From DASZMX01 sp035551475 (GTDB lineage: Bacteria > Verrucomicrobiota > Verrucomicrobiia > Limisphaerales > Palsa-1400): a stretch of DNA of 64,000 nucleotides. The position numbers and the translations under genes are program-made. Position 1 is the stretch's first letter. Each line of letters starts with the position of its first letter. Under the pieces are notes generated by a model that was not told the DNA's origin, ran no database searches, and saw only the letters and a program-made list of their open reading frames with translations. Where the stretch lies: the NCBI GenBank assembly GCA_035551475.1, contig DASZMX010000037.1:1-64000 (forward strand). The letters are read 5' to 3'. Below are positions 45,501-53,632 of this stretch, in pieces.

Positions 45501-45915
45501 GCTCTTCGATTTCGAAATCGACGGGCAAAAAAGTCGCGGGCCGGTGATGTTGCGGCCAATTAAATTCAATGCCGCCGGAAATCCAGGGCCCCGCCAACCC
45601 CACCAGCGCCGGCTTGATGACCGGCTGATTATAGATGACGTCGCAACCGTTGGTTTTGTCCTGAAACAGGTGAATGCGCCCGCCTATTTCCGGCAAAACC
45701 ATCGCCCGCACAAACTCATTTTCAATCCAAATGGCCTGCCACTCGCGCGTCACCGGCTTTTCCGCGATGCGATCGGTGAACGGCAGGGGATAAACCTTCC
45801 CACTGCTGCCCTGGTAAACGCGCGTTTCCAGAAACATCGGGTTCTTGTCGGGCGGCGCGGGCAAATAGGTTGGCAGCGCCAACTTCTCGATCCGCACGGT
45901 CACTCCGGGATTCAT
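42556..45915 (-). CDS. DUF5107 and tetratricopeptide-repeat protein
   Basis: This protein has 1119 residues from ATG 45915, which overlaps the MFS stop (ATGA); the open frame to 46008 is an extension into that gene. There is no signal peptide. The N-terminal about 470 residues are DUF5107 (ENEFVRAMVLPEIGGRIHLFQDKTNG, WISGGIEFNWPQHHRP, GNHEFGYAWDRNLTDPDARGEYAPYIELMAGVYTDNQPDF), a galactose-mutarotase-like sandwich often found with sugar genes. A Pro/Ala linker (about 495-515) leads to a long TPR array (about 530-1110; e.g. NNALGLWHLKRGEFAAAEKCFRR). The activity is not known to me; its strict coupling between the sugar importer and the epimerase suggests intracellular handling of imported glycosides. 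Confidence 0.8.
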   Translation of the reverse strand: MNPGVTVRIEKLALPTYLPAPPDKNPMFLETRVYQGSSGKVYPLPFTDRIAEKPVTREWQAIWIENEFVRAMVLPEIGGRIHLFQDKTNGCDVIYNQPVIKPALVGLAGPWISGGIEFNWPQHHRPATFLPVDFEIEEHADGSKTIWCSDHDPLCRMKGMHGVCLHPDRNVLELKARVYNRTPFVQTFLWWANVATRVHEAYQSFFAPDVSYVADHARRSMSEYPLAQGFYYGVNYGERGRRGVPKDEAPAQFVPGTGPSCAPNDLSFYANIPVPTSYMCMGSREDFFGGYDYAAQSGIVHVANHHISPGKKQWTWGNHEFGYAWDRNLTDPDARGEYAPYIELMAGVYTDNQPDFSFLQPGETKTWSQFWYPIQKIGPAQHANIHAALRFDLAGDVMKLGVAVTRRHPQTAIIIFAEGVEVARVTRDLAPGAPCLEEIKLPRAFAPAAVRVQVGDLISYQPKASAKTPVPAAATEPPAPQEIASNDELFITGLHLEQYRHATRSPVLYWREALRRDPLDARCNNALGLWHLKRGEFAAAEKCFRRSVERLTRRNPNPYDGEAFYNLGLCLRFLGRDGAAYDTIYKAAWNQAWAGASYHALAEIDAARKNWADALEHLTRALRFDTQNLRARNLQAVVLRRLNRTSEADAMIAETLAADPLDAWARFLRDGVAGGDLQVKLDLAHDYARAGMFAEGIEILREPVAPPRDLPDQSWGAAPLAQYTLGWLHQRNGDPTAAQASFTRASELPPDYCFPARLEEFAILASAMEAQPKDARAPYYLGNLLYDRRRHEEAMRAWEKAARLDPGFSIVWRNLGIAYFNISRKPAKARAAYDRAFRANSSDARLLYERDQLWKRLGEKPVKRLRELEKFPALTAARDDLTLELCALYNQTGQPERAAQLLESRQFQPWEGGEGGPLAQHARAHMALGSGRLAAGDFAGARKHFEAGLAAPRNLSEARHLLSNHSDIHLRLGEAWRGLGEEKMARKHWQAAAHFKGDFQEMSVRAFSEMTFYSALAWKKLGQAAKAKKLLAGLLAYAQKLQKAPARVDYFATSLPTMLLFADDLQFRQETTALFLQAQAQLGLGKKARAKKLLQTVLRRDPNHALAADFWRGVDDVSP

Positions 45916-47339
45916 CGCTCCACCACCAATTCCCGCTCCAGTTGCTCCAGCGATTTGCCTTTGGTTTCCGGCAATTTGAATTTGATATACAGAAATCCCG
46001 CCGCGCAAATGCCGGCATAGAGCAGGAAGGCGCCTGCCGGCCCGAGCCGCGCGTTCAGCGTGGGGAAGCTATACGTCAAGACGAAACACGCCACCCATAA
46101 AGCCGAGACCGCCACCGCCATGGCGGCGCCGCGAATGCGGTTGGGAAAGATTTCCGAAATCACCACCCACGTGACCGGCGCCAGCGACATCGCATAACAG
46201 GCAATGGCCGCCAGCACGAGGAGCAGCATCGGCAGCCCCTTCACCCCGGCGAAATAACACGCCCCCATTCCCGCATAAATCACCGCCAAAGCGGCCGAGC
46301 CAAACAGCATCAACGGACGGCGCCCGTTGCGATCCACCATCCCGAGCGCCACCAGCGTGAAAACCAAATTGACCGACCCCGTCCACGCAATGTTCTTCAG
46401 CACCGTCGAAATGTCGTAGCCCGCCGCGCGAAAAATTTCCTCGGCATAATTAAAGATGACGTTAATGCCGCACCATTGCTGAAACACGGCCAGCACGATG
46501 CCCAGCGCCATGACACGCCGCAGCCGGGGCTCAAGCAAATCCGAAAAATGAACGCGCTGAATTTCCTCGCGCGAGAGCGTCGATTGAATATCGGCCGCGG
46601 CGGCGGCGGCGTAATCAGATCCGCCAATCTTCGTGAGTATCCTGCCAGCCTCCGCGCTCCGTCCGTTCTTGGCCAGCCAGCGCGGGCTTTCCGGGACAAA
46701 ACACATCCCCAGCCAGAACAGCGCGGCGGGCGCAGCGGTCAAACCGAACATCCACCGCCACCCGCTTTGGCCGAACCAGGAGGTGCGGATAAATTCATCG
46801 GTGGCGCCGGGCGGCAAGTTGCGCACGAGAAACCAATTCAGGCATTGGGCGAACAAAATTCCGACGACGACGGTGAGCTGGTTAATGGCCACGAGCCGGC
46901 CGCGCATCTGGGCTGGCGCCACCTCGGCAATGTACATCGGCGACAGGCTGGAGGCCAATCCGATGGCGACACCCCCGGCGATGCGCCAGGCAATAAAAAC
47001 CGCGAAAGTTCCCGCGAGGGCGTTGCCCAGCGAGGTCACCGCGAATAAAAGCGCGGAGGCCAGCAGCAAACGGCGGCGTCCGAATTTATCGCTCAAGGCG
47101 CCGGCGAGGAGCGCACCTGTCAAACAACCGGTGAGCGCGCAGCTGTTCGCCCAGCCAATCTGGGCTTCGCTGGTGAGCTGAAAGTAACGCTGGAAAAAAG
47201 GCTTGGCTCCGCCAATGACGACCCAATCCCAGCCGAACAGCAGGCCGCCCATCGCGGCCACGCTGCAAATCAGCCAGACGTAGCCGGCGTTGATCTGGGC
47301 CTTGAGGCCGGCGCCCCCGTGGTTCACAGTCGTGATCAT
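45912..47339 (-). CDS. MFS sugar porter (XylE/GalP-like proton symporter)
   Basis: This 475-residue protein fits the sugar-porter family length with 12 predicted TM helices. Family marks are GGLLFGWDWVVIGG in TM1, the loop 2-3 motif GALSDKFGRRRLLL, the second sugar-transport signature around GGVAIGLASSLSPMYIAEVAPAQMRGRL, PESPRWLAKNGR before the central loop, QQWCGINVIFNYAEEIF in TM7, and PETKGKSLEQLE at the C-terminus. It is predicted to import a monosaccharide with protons. It is the first gene after the AraC regulator and is translationally coupled to DUF5107-TPR. No SusC/SusD or ABC importer is present, so this is the likely uptake route for sugars freed by the nearby glycosidases. Confidence 0.92.
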   Translation of the reverse strand: MITTVNHGGAGLKAQINAGYVWLICSVAAMGGLLFGWDWVVIGGAKPFFQRYFQLTSEAQIGWANSCALTGCLTGALLAGALSDKFGRRRLLLASALLFAVTSLGNALAGTFAVFIAWRIAGGVAIGLASSLSPMYIAEVAPAQMRGRLVAINQLTVVVGILFAQCLNWFLVRNLPPGATDEFIRTSWFGQSGWRWMFGLTAAPAALFWLGMCFVPESPRWLAKNGRSAEAGRILTKIGGSDYAAAAAADIQSTLSREEIQRVHFSDLLEPRLRRVMALGIVLAVFQQWCGINVIFNYAEEIFRAAGYDISTVLKNIAWTGSVNLVFTLVALGMVDRNGRRPLMLFGSAALAVIYAGMGACYFAGVKGLPMLLLVLAAIACYAMSLAPVTWVVISEIFPNRIRGAAMAVAVSALWVACFVLTYSFPTLNARLGPAGAFLLYAGICAAGFLYIKFKLPETKGKSLEQLERELVVER

Positions 47340-47358
47340 TTCGTTAATGCTGGCCGGG

Positions 47359-47391
47359 CATCATCCCGCCATCAGTGGATAAGGGATGATG
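47359..47391. promoter_or_regulatory. Inverted repeat before the MFS gene, candidate operator
   Basis: CATCATCCC (47359-47367) and GGGATGATG (47383-47391) form a perfect 9-bp inverted repeat with a 15-base spacer, about 20 bp before the MFS ATG and in the 118-bp gap after the AraC gene. No T-run follows on either strand, so it is more likely an operator than a terminator. Confidence 0.4.
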
Positions 47392-47457
47392 GCACGCGTC
47401 CCGCGCCGCCGGAATGGACATTGCAATGATGCGCATGGACAATTGGCTGACGCGCCT

Positions 47458-48345
47458 TCAAATCCCATAATGCCGGCGATGTTCGGAAGGGGAATGGCTG
47501 TGCATCTTGCGAAAGGCGCGCGAAAAATAAAATTGATCGGAAAAGCCCAGGTGATCGCTGATTTGTTTGATCGGCCAATTGGTGGAGTTGAGCAATTCCA
47601 CGGCGCGCTGCATCCGCAGATGGTTCAGGTAATTCAGCGGCGCATAGCCGGTGACGCGCCGAAAAAGCGTGGTGTAATGCGAACGCGACAGGCTCACCAA
47701 CGCGGCCAGCGCGGCGACATTCAAAGGCTCGCGCAAATGACTTTTCATAAACTCAATGCTTTTGTCGATCCGTTCGCGCGCGCTCGTCTCACCGTGCCAG
47801 AACTCCTCGTGATGCCGCAGGATCAGCCCCATCAAATGGGCGAGTGAATGCGCGGCATAAATCAAATGTGTCAGGGTGAAACCGTGCTGCAATCCCTCGC
47901 GCACATCTTCAAAAAGCGAGTAAAGCTGGACGTCGCCACCGAGGGAAACGATGGGCTTGGCATCCGATGTTCCCAGCCGCTCCAGATAATGCGGCATATT
48001 GGAGCCGACGGCGTGGAACCAATGAATGGTCCAGGGCTTTTGCTTGGCCGCGCCGTAGGTGTGCGGCGTGCCGGCATTGATGACGAGCAATTGGTTTTTG
48101 CCCACGGCATGGCGCTGCCCGGCAATCTCGCACCAGCCATTGCCTTCCGCGCAGTAAATAAAAATAACCTCCTGGCAGCCGCGCTCCCGCGTGCAGGTGT
48201 GGCCCCTGGCTTTCGGATAATAGCCGGCATCCGTGGGCAGCAAGTTCATCAGCAACGGATGCTTCAAGGCGGTGGCCACCACCGGACGCGGCGCCACCAC
48301 GAGACGCTGCCCCGCGAAGCCTTCGAGCTTTTCACGCGTTTTCAT
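47458..48345 (-). CDS. AraC-family regulator
   Basis: This 295-residue protein has an N-terminal cupin-like sensor (about 35-110: REYGCQEVIF-type RERGCQEVIFIYCAEGNGWCEI, KNQLLVINAGTPHTYG, WTIHWFHAVG). Residues about 190-290 carry the double helix-turn-helix of AraC (LREPLNVAALAALVSLSRSHYTTLFRRVTGYAPLNYLNHLRMQRA, then ISDHLGFSDQFYFSRAFRKMHSHSP). Such proteins usually activate sugar genes on effector binding. It is upstream of and co-directional with the MFS/enzyme genes and divergent from the XylR-type regulator across 54 bp, so the two may cross-regulate. Confidence 0.92.
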   Translation of the reverse strand: MKTREKLEGFAGQRLVVAPRPVVATALKHPLLMNLLPTDAGYYPKARGHTCTRERGCQEVIFIYCAEGNGWCEIAGQRHAVGKNQLLVINAGTPHTYGAAKQKPWTIHWFHAVGSNMPHYLERLGTSDAKPIVSLGGDVQLYSLFEDVREGLQHGFTLTHLIYAAHSLAHLMGLILRHHEEFWHGETSARERIDKSIEFMKSHLREPLNVAALAALVSLSRSHYTTLFRRVTGYAPLNYLNHLRMQRAVELLNSTNWPIKQISDHLGFSDQFYFSRAFRKMHSHSPSEHRRHYGI

Positions 48346-48399
48346 GAATTCGGCCGGGCTTGCAACCCCGCTAAATTATGGAAATATCGGCCAACTACA

Positions 48400-49620
48400 A
48401 TGAAGAAATTTGTCAAACATGCCCGCCGCCCGCGGGTCGCGCTGTTGGTCGAATCGTCGCGCGGCTACGGACGCGGCGTGCTGTGGGGCGTGGCCAAATT
48501 CGTGCGCCAAAACGATTCGTGGTCGATTTTCTTCCAGGACCTGAATTTGTGTGATGACACGCCTGGCTGGCTCAAAAATTGGCGGGGCGACGGCATTATT
48601 TCGCGCCTGGAAAACCGCGATGTGGTCCAAGTGATCGAGCAATTGAAAGTGCCTGCCGTCTATCTGCGCCACGCCAATCCCAAGCTCGGCAAGCCCGGCA
48701 TTCTCGCCGACAACACCGCCATTTCCCGGCTCTGCGGCGAGCATTTGAAGGAGCGCGGCTTTCGACACTTTGCTTTCTGCGGGTTCAACGGCGCGGATTA
48801 TTCGGACGAACGCCGTGATAGCTTCGTGGATTTTGTGCGGCGCGCGGGCTTTCCCTGCCACGTTTACACGGATTCGGCTCCGCTGCCCAAAGGCGACACT
48901 GCCCAGTATGAAGGCCTTGGTTTAAAGGACGGCGGCGAGGTGGCAAACTGGATTAAAAAGCTGCCCAAACCCATCGGCCTCATGGCGTGCAACGACATGC
49001 GCGGCCAGCAAGTGTTGGATGCCTGCCGCGCCACCGGTGTGGCGTCTCCCGAGGAAATCGCCGTGATCGGCGTGGATAATGACGACGTCCTTTGCAACCT
49101 GTCCGACCCGCCGCTGTCAAGCGTCGTGCCCAATGCCGAGCGCATTGGCTACGAGGCCGCGGCGCTGCTGGCGCGCATGATGGCGGGCGCAAAAATCCCG
49201 GCGGGCGAAATCTTCGTGGCGCCGAGCGGCATCGTGACGCGCCGTTCCACGGACGTGCTGGCCATGGAGGACCGGCAAATCGCCGCCGCCGCCCGTTTTA
49301 TCCGGGAGCACGCGTGCGATGGCATCGATGTGGCGGACGTGCTGCGGGCGGCGCCAATGTCGCGCAGCACCCTGGACCGGCGTTTCCTGAAACTGCTGGG
49401 GCGCTCGCCCAAGGATGAGATTCTGCGCATCCGTCTGGACCGCGTGAAACAGCTTTTGGCGGAGACCGATTTTTCACTGTCAATCATCGCCGAAAAAGTC
49501 GGGTTGGCGCATGTGGAGCATCTCAGCCGCATTTTCAAAAGCCGCTTAAAAGTCACGCCGTCCGAATACCGCGCGCAAGCCCTGACGAACGTGACGAAAA
49601 ACGTCAATAGTTTTCCCTAA
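48400..49620 (+). CDS. XylR-type regulator (periplasmic-binding-like domain plus AraC helix-turn-helix)
   Basis: From ATG 48400 the protein has 406 residues; upstream in-frame codons run across the divergent AraC gene. The sugar-sensing LacI/XylR-like domain (about 10-285) has RPRVALLVESSRGYGRGVLWGVAKF, GDGIISRLENRD, KPIGLMACNDMRGQQVLDACR and IAVIGVDNDDVLCNLSDPPLSSVVPN. The C-terminal AraC domain (about 300-400) has FIREHACDGIDVADVLRAAPMSRSTLDRRFLKLLGRSPKDEI and SIIAEKVGLAHVEHLSRIFKSRLKVTPSEYR. The order matches E. coli XylR, but the ligand is unknown; I infer a sugar from the locus. No gene lies in the 225 bp after its stop. Confidence 0.92.
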   Translation: MKKFVKHARRPRVALLVESSRGYGRGVLWGVAKFVRQNDSWSIFFQDLNLCDDTPGWLKNWRGDGIISRLENRDVVQVIEQLKVPAVYLRHANPKLGKPGILADNTAISRLCGEHLKERGFRHFAFCGFNGADYSDERRDSFVDFVRRAGFPCHVYTDSAPLPKGDTAQYEGLGLKDGGEVANWIKKLPKPIGLMACNDMRGQQVLDACRATGVASPEEIAVIGVDNDDVLCNLSDPPLSSVVPNAERIGYEAAALLARMMAGAKIPAGEIFVAPSGIVTRRSTDVLAMEDRQIAAAARFIREHACDGIDVADVLRAAPMSRSTLDRRFLKLLGRSPKDEILRIRLDRVKQLLAETDFSLSIIAEKVGLAHVEHLSRIFKSRLKVTPSEYRAQALTNVTKNVNSFP

Positions 49621-49845
49621 AAGCTCATGGGAAGAAGCGGGGAGCAGTGTTAAATTTGGGTAATGCCATTTGTTGAACGCAACAGGATTTTGCGGCGGTT
49701 GTCGGTCAATTGTCCATGCAGTCCGTTGGTTTGTCTATTCCTTGGAGCCCGGCTCTATGGAAAGCTCAAATCGAACCACATAACATGAATACCAGTTCAA
49801 CAATCGGCGCTTCGTGTTCCTGTCAAAAGTAACCTCACCCACCTT

Positions 49846-52728
49846 ATGAATAAACGTTTTCATGGATTTTTCACCCTTGGCCTCGGCCTGGCGCTGCTGC
49901 CCGCGGCCTCGGCCCGCGCGGATTACGCGAGCACGGTGCTCGGGGACAATCCCCTGGCGTATTACGCTTTGAACCCCGCCGCCGACGGCACCGACGTGGC
50001 TCCTGACTTGTCCGGCAACGGCAACGACGGCGTCGTCGCCGGCGTCACCGCCGCAGCCGGCCCTTCCGCCTACATTCCCAACGCGGGCTACTTCAATGGC
50101 GGCGCGGCGATTGACTTGAGTCAACAAGGCAACGCGGGCTTGTTGAATTTCACCGGCCCCATCACGATTGAAGCGTGGGTGCAGCCCTCCAGTTCCTCGG
50201 AGTTCGCGGACATCGTGGCCAAAGGCTACGACAGTTCGTCCGGGCAGGAAATTGTGCTGCGGGTCAATGGGCCTTATGGCGCCAATTACTATGCCTCGTC
50301 CGGCAGCGTAGGGGTCACGGGCGGAACCCAGGCCACCAGTTGGACCTATGTCGTCATGTCCAGCGATGGCACCAATTGCAGTCTTTACGAAAACGGCGTG
50401 TTGCAGCAGCGCAATCCCGACACCTCCGGCTCCGTCACCTTTGGCGACGACTGGGCGATCGGTGACGGCAGCAGCTCCGGCAATGGCCGTTTGTTCAACG
50501 GCAACATCAGCGAAGTGGCCATTTACAAACACGGCCTGTCGCAAGCCCAGGTGCTGAACCACTATTACGCCGGCCTTCTCAATTCCAGCCCGGCGACCAG
50601 CCGCCCCATCATCGCCACCCAGCCGCAATCGCAAACGATTTACACCGGCAGCGCCGTCACATTTAGCGTCACCGCCGTCAGCGCCTTGGCCATGACCAAT
50701 CAATGGTATAAGAGCGGTTCGCCGTTGTTGAACCAAACCAATGCGACGCTGACGTTGCTTAACGTCGGCCCGGGCGATGACGTCAACTATTCCGTTACCG
50801 TCGGCAACGCCAACGGGGCGACCAACAGCGCCACGGTCTCCCTCTCCTTGCTCACCCCCGGCGACACCTTGCAATGGGTGGCCGCCGGCAACAACGGCTT
50901 GTGGGACAATAGCACGGTCAACTGGCTCGACACGACGACGAGCACGGCGTCGGCCTTCGCTGACGCCGACAAAGCCGTCTTCGACGATACGACCGGTGTT
51001 CCGACGACCGTCGCGGTCGATGCGGCCGTGTCTCCGAGCTTTGTCACGGTTAATTCGAGCGCGAACAATTACCTCTTCAATGGCTCCGGCAGCCTCAACG
51101 GCCCCGGCACATTGATCAAAAAAGGCTCCAGCACACTGACGCTCAATACGGGATATAATCTCACCGGGCCGGTTTTCATCGACGGCGGCACAGTGGCGGC
51201 GGGCAACTACGCCTTTAATTCAGTCTCCTTCGTCATCGTGAGCAATGGCGCCACGATGGATTTCAGCGGCAGCCCGCTGGCCGATGACAAAACGATCACC
51301 GTCGCCGGCGCGGGCGCCACGGGCAAAGGGGCCATCTTCAACAGCGGCGGGGCGCAATACGGCCAGGTGATGAATGTCGTGATGACCGGCGACACCACCT
51401 TCGGCGGCAGCAGCCGCTGGGATTTGGCGGGCGGCTCCCTCGTGAGCGGGCCGCATAACTTGACCATCGATTGGTCGGCAGGCGCCGGTTACGGCGAATG
51501 GAATTCCCCCACCGTCGCAGCGAACGTGCCGGGCATCACGCTGCAAGGCGGGAATTTCGGCATGAAATACCTGGATAACACGTTCCAAAATCCGGCGACC
51601 ATGTTCACCGTCAGTCCGAATTGCGAAGTCAGCTTTTGGAATGGCGGCTATAATGGCAGTTTCCATGTGATGAGCAATGGCCGGGTCGATCTTTGGACGG
51701 CGCCGGCGGCCTTCACCGGCAGCACGGTCATCCTGGAAGACAGCGCCAATTGGTATAGCTGGGGCAGCAGCGGCAACGACGAGCCGGTGAGCAGCGCCAT
51801 CGTGCTCAACGGTGTGGCCCACTTCGTCCTGGGCGATCATAATCTGGTTTACACGAACCTCATCAGCGGCGCCGGCGGTTTCATTGTGGATTACTGGAAC
51901 CATGCGCTTGTGTTCTCCTCCGACAATACCTACACCGGACCGACGATTATCAGCACGCCGGGCAATAGCCCGGAAGTGGCGTTGAAAGGCAACGGCGCCA
52001 TCTCCCATAGCTCGCTGATCTTCTTCGGCGGCAACGATTCCACTGTCACACATATTGATGCCAGCGGCCGCAACGACCAAACCTTGACGCTGACCAGCGT
52101 CCAGACTCTGGGCGGCATCGGCGCCATCAATGGCAACTTGACCGCGCTCGCCGGCTCGACCATTGCACCGGGCGGAACGAATGTCACCCTCGGCATCACG
52201 GCCGGCTCGAACCCTGTCGGCACGATTGCCGTGGCCAACAATGTGCAACTCGGCGGCTCCTTGCTGATGAAGCTGGCCAGCAACGGCTCGAATGACGTCG
52301 TGCAAGCCGGGGGCAATATCACCTACGGCGGCGCATTGAACGTGGTGAACGTCAGCGGCGCGGCCTTGACGGCCGGCACGACCTATCAATTGTTCAACGC
52401 GGCCAATTATAATGGCCAATTCTCCTCCACTTCCCTGCCCTCGCTCGGCGCAGGCCTGACGTGGGATCTCAGCCAGCTGAACGCCGGCAAAATCACCGTG
52501 AATGGCGGAGTGACCATCGGCAGCACCACTCTGTCGGGTGGAAATGTGACGTTCTCCGGGACGGGCGGGAAGCCGAACGGAACGTATTACGTTCTCACGG
52601 CGACCAATGTGCCCACGGCCAATTGGACCCCGATTGCGACGAACTCTTACGACGGCAGCGGAAACTTTACGGTAACGCTGCCAGTCGCGCCCGGCACGCC
52701 GGAGCGGTTTTATCGCACCAGCCAATAA
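49846..52728 (+). CDS. Large secreted LamG/Ig-like protein with passenger-type beta repeats
   Basis: This 960-residue protein has a signal peptide (FFTLGLGLALLPAASARA). A LamG/concanavalin-like domain spans about 30-245 (YYALNPAADG, GPITIEAWVQPSSS, LFNGNISEVAIYKHGLSQAQVLNHY). An Ig-like domain follows (about 255-335). Residues about 340-870 are a beta-helix-like region with autotransporter-passenger repeats (GPGTLIKKGSSTLTLNTGYNLTGPVFIDGG; NTYTGPTIIST), but no outer-membrane barrel follows. The C-terminus (about 895-960) is the FYR-type module (RFYRTSQ). It is probably a surface or released polysaccharide-binding protein. The 225-bp upstream gap holds no gene. Confidence 0.85.
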   Translation: MNKRFHGFFTLGLGLALLPAASARADYASTVLGDNPLAYYALNPAADGTDVAPDLSGNGNDGVVAGVTAAAGPSAYIPNAGYFNGGAAIDLSQQGNAGLLNFTGPITIEAWVQPSSSSEFADIVAKGYDSSSGQEIVLRVNGPYGANYYASSGSVGVTGGTQATSWTYVVMSSDGTNCSLYENGVLQQRNPDTSGSVTFGDDWAIGDGSSSGNGRLFNGNISEVAIYKHGLSQAQVLNHYYAGLLNSSPATSRPIIATQPQSQTIYTGSAVTFSVTAVSALAMTNQWYKSGSPLLNQTNATLTLLNVGPGDDVNYSVTVGNANGATNSATVSLSLLTPGDTLQWVAAGNNGLWDNSTVNWLDTTTSTASAFADADKAVFDDTTGVPTTVAVDAAVSPSFVTVNSSANNYLFNGSGSLNGPGTLIKKGSSTLTLNTGYNLTGPVFIDGGTVAAGNYAFNSVSFVIVSNGATMDFSGSPLADDKTITVAGAGATGKGAIFNSGGAQYGQVMNVVMTGDTTFGGSSRWDLAGGSLVSGPHNLTIDWSAGAGYGEWNSPTVAANVPGITLQGGNFGMKYLDNTFQNPATMFTVSPNCEVSFWNGGYNGSFHVMSNGRVDLWTAPAAFTGSTVILEDSANWYSWGSSGNDEPVSSAIVLNGVAHFVLGDHNLVYTNLISGAGGFIVDYWNHALVFSSDNTYTGPTIISTPGNSPEVALKGNGAISHSSLIFFGGNDSTVTHIDASGRNDQTLTLTSVQTLGGIGAINGNLTALAGSTIAPGGTNVTLGITAGSNPVGTIAVANNVQLGGSLLMKLASNGSNDVVQAGGNITYGGALNVVNVSGAALTAGTTYQLFNAANYNGQFSSTSLPSLGAGLTWDLSQLNAGKITVNGGVTIGSTTLSGGNVTFSGTGGKPNGTYYVLTATNVPTANWTPIATNSYDGSGNFTVTLPVAPGTPERFYRTSQ

Positions 52729-52744
52729 TGTGAGGTAAGTTAGG

Positions 52745-52784
52745 AGCACGGGCCGCCGGCTCGGAAAGAGTCGGCGGCCGTGCT
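52745..52784 (+). repeat. Strong intergenic hairpin after the LamG gene
   Basis: AGCACGGGCCGCCGGCTC (from 52745) pairs with GAGTCGGCGGCCGTGCT (to 52784) with one bulge, one mismatch and a 5-base loop. It lies 16 bases after the LamG stop and 16 bases before the prepilin ATG at 52801. It is followed by AAAAG, not a T-run, so it may be an mRNA-stabilising or attenuating structure more than a classical terminator. Confidence 0.55.
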
Positions 52785-52800
52785 AAAAGTAAGGCAATGT

Positions 52801-53631
52801 ATGAAAAAGAGCAGCACAGTAATCCCAAAAAGCAGAGGCCGCGCGGGATTCACCTTGATCGAACTTTTGGTGGTCATCGCGATCATTGCCATTTTGGCGT
52901 CGATGCTGCTGCCCGCCCTCGCGCGCGCCAAGTTGCAGGCCATGAACACCAAGTGCCAGAACAACCTCGCGCAACTGGAATTGGCCAGCAAGATGTACTA
53001 CGACGACAACAAAATTTTCATCGGCCCTATTTCCGGCGATCCTAATCAAAGCCAGGGCGATTGGATGGGGACCATGCTGGGCTATTATGGACGCTCGACA
53101 AACCTGATCATTTGCCCAGCCGCCCCGGATAAAGGTTGGAATTCCTCCAGCTCGGGCAATCCTCCCGGCACCGCCGACAGCGCGTGGCATTGGACCTTGT
53201 CCACGCCGGTTTATTCTTCCAGTTATGGCTACAACAAATGGCTGGAAAGCAATCAAGCATACGGTTACGACCCGCGCAATTTCGGCCAGGAAACAGCCAT
53301 CAATCATCCCGCCTCCACCCCGGTTTTCATGGATTGCGCCTGGATTAATTTGTATCCCGACCTGAGCGACACTCCGGCCACCAGCCTCTACGATCCGATC
53401 AACAATCCTGGCACGGGATCGGGCGGCCTGACCCGCGTGTGCATTGCGCGGCACGGGAACAAACCCGCCGGCGCCGCGCCGCGCAAGCTGGGCTTTGGCA
53501 CGTCCGTCTTGCCGGGAGCCATCAATTCCTCCTTTGCCGATGGCCATGTGCAGACGATGAAGCTGAAGGATCTCTGGACTTATTATTGGAGCCTCACCTG
53601 GACGCCGACCAATACACCGAAGATACTGTGA
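52801..53631 (+). CDS. Prepilin-like exported protein (DUF1559-like class)
   Basis: From ATG 52801 (AAGG at 52791-52794) the protein has 276 residues. The leader MKKSSTVIPKSRGRAG precedes FTLIELLVVIAIIAILASML, a clear prepilin-peptidase site. Family marks follow: KCQNNLAQLELASKMYYDDN, LIICPAAPDKGW, SYGYNKWL, and RHGNKPAGAAPRK...SSFADGHVQTMKL, where the His and the Asp-Gly of the H-X9-DG motif are separated by a longer insertion. The stop is one base from the ATG of the alpha-galactosidase gene (TGA G ATG), so translation of the two is probably coupled. Its role is unknown; a pilus-like surface function is inferred from the signal. Confidence 0.85.
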   Translation: MKKSSTVIPKSRGRAGFTLIELLVVIAIIAILASMLLPALARAKLQAMNTKCQNNLAQLELASKMYYDDNKIFIGPISGDPNQSQGDWMGTMLGYYGRSTNLIICPAAPDKGWNSSSSGNPPGTADSAWHWTLSTPVYSSSYGYNKWLESNQAYGYDPRNFGQETAINHPASTPVFMDCAWINLYPDLSDTPATSLYDPINNPGTGSGGLTRVCIARHGNKPAGAAPRKLGFGTSVLPGAINSSFADGHVQTMKLKDLWTYYWSLTWTPTNTPKIL

Positions 53632-53632
53632 G

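Noticed and set aside
47848..48399. N-terminal extension of the XylR-type regulator
   Set aside because: The frame runs antisense through the AraC gene; the regulator domain begins just after ATG 48400.
51220..52749. 509-codon minus-strand frame opposite the LamG protein
   Set aside because: It is an antisense shadow; the plus-strand gene has a signal peptide, recognisable domains and the FYR tail.
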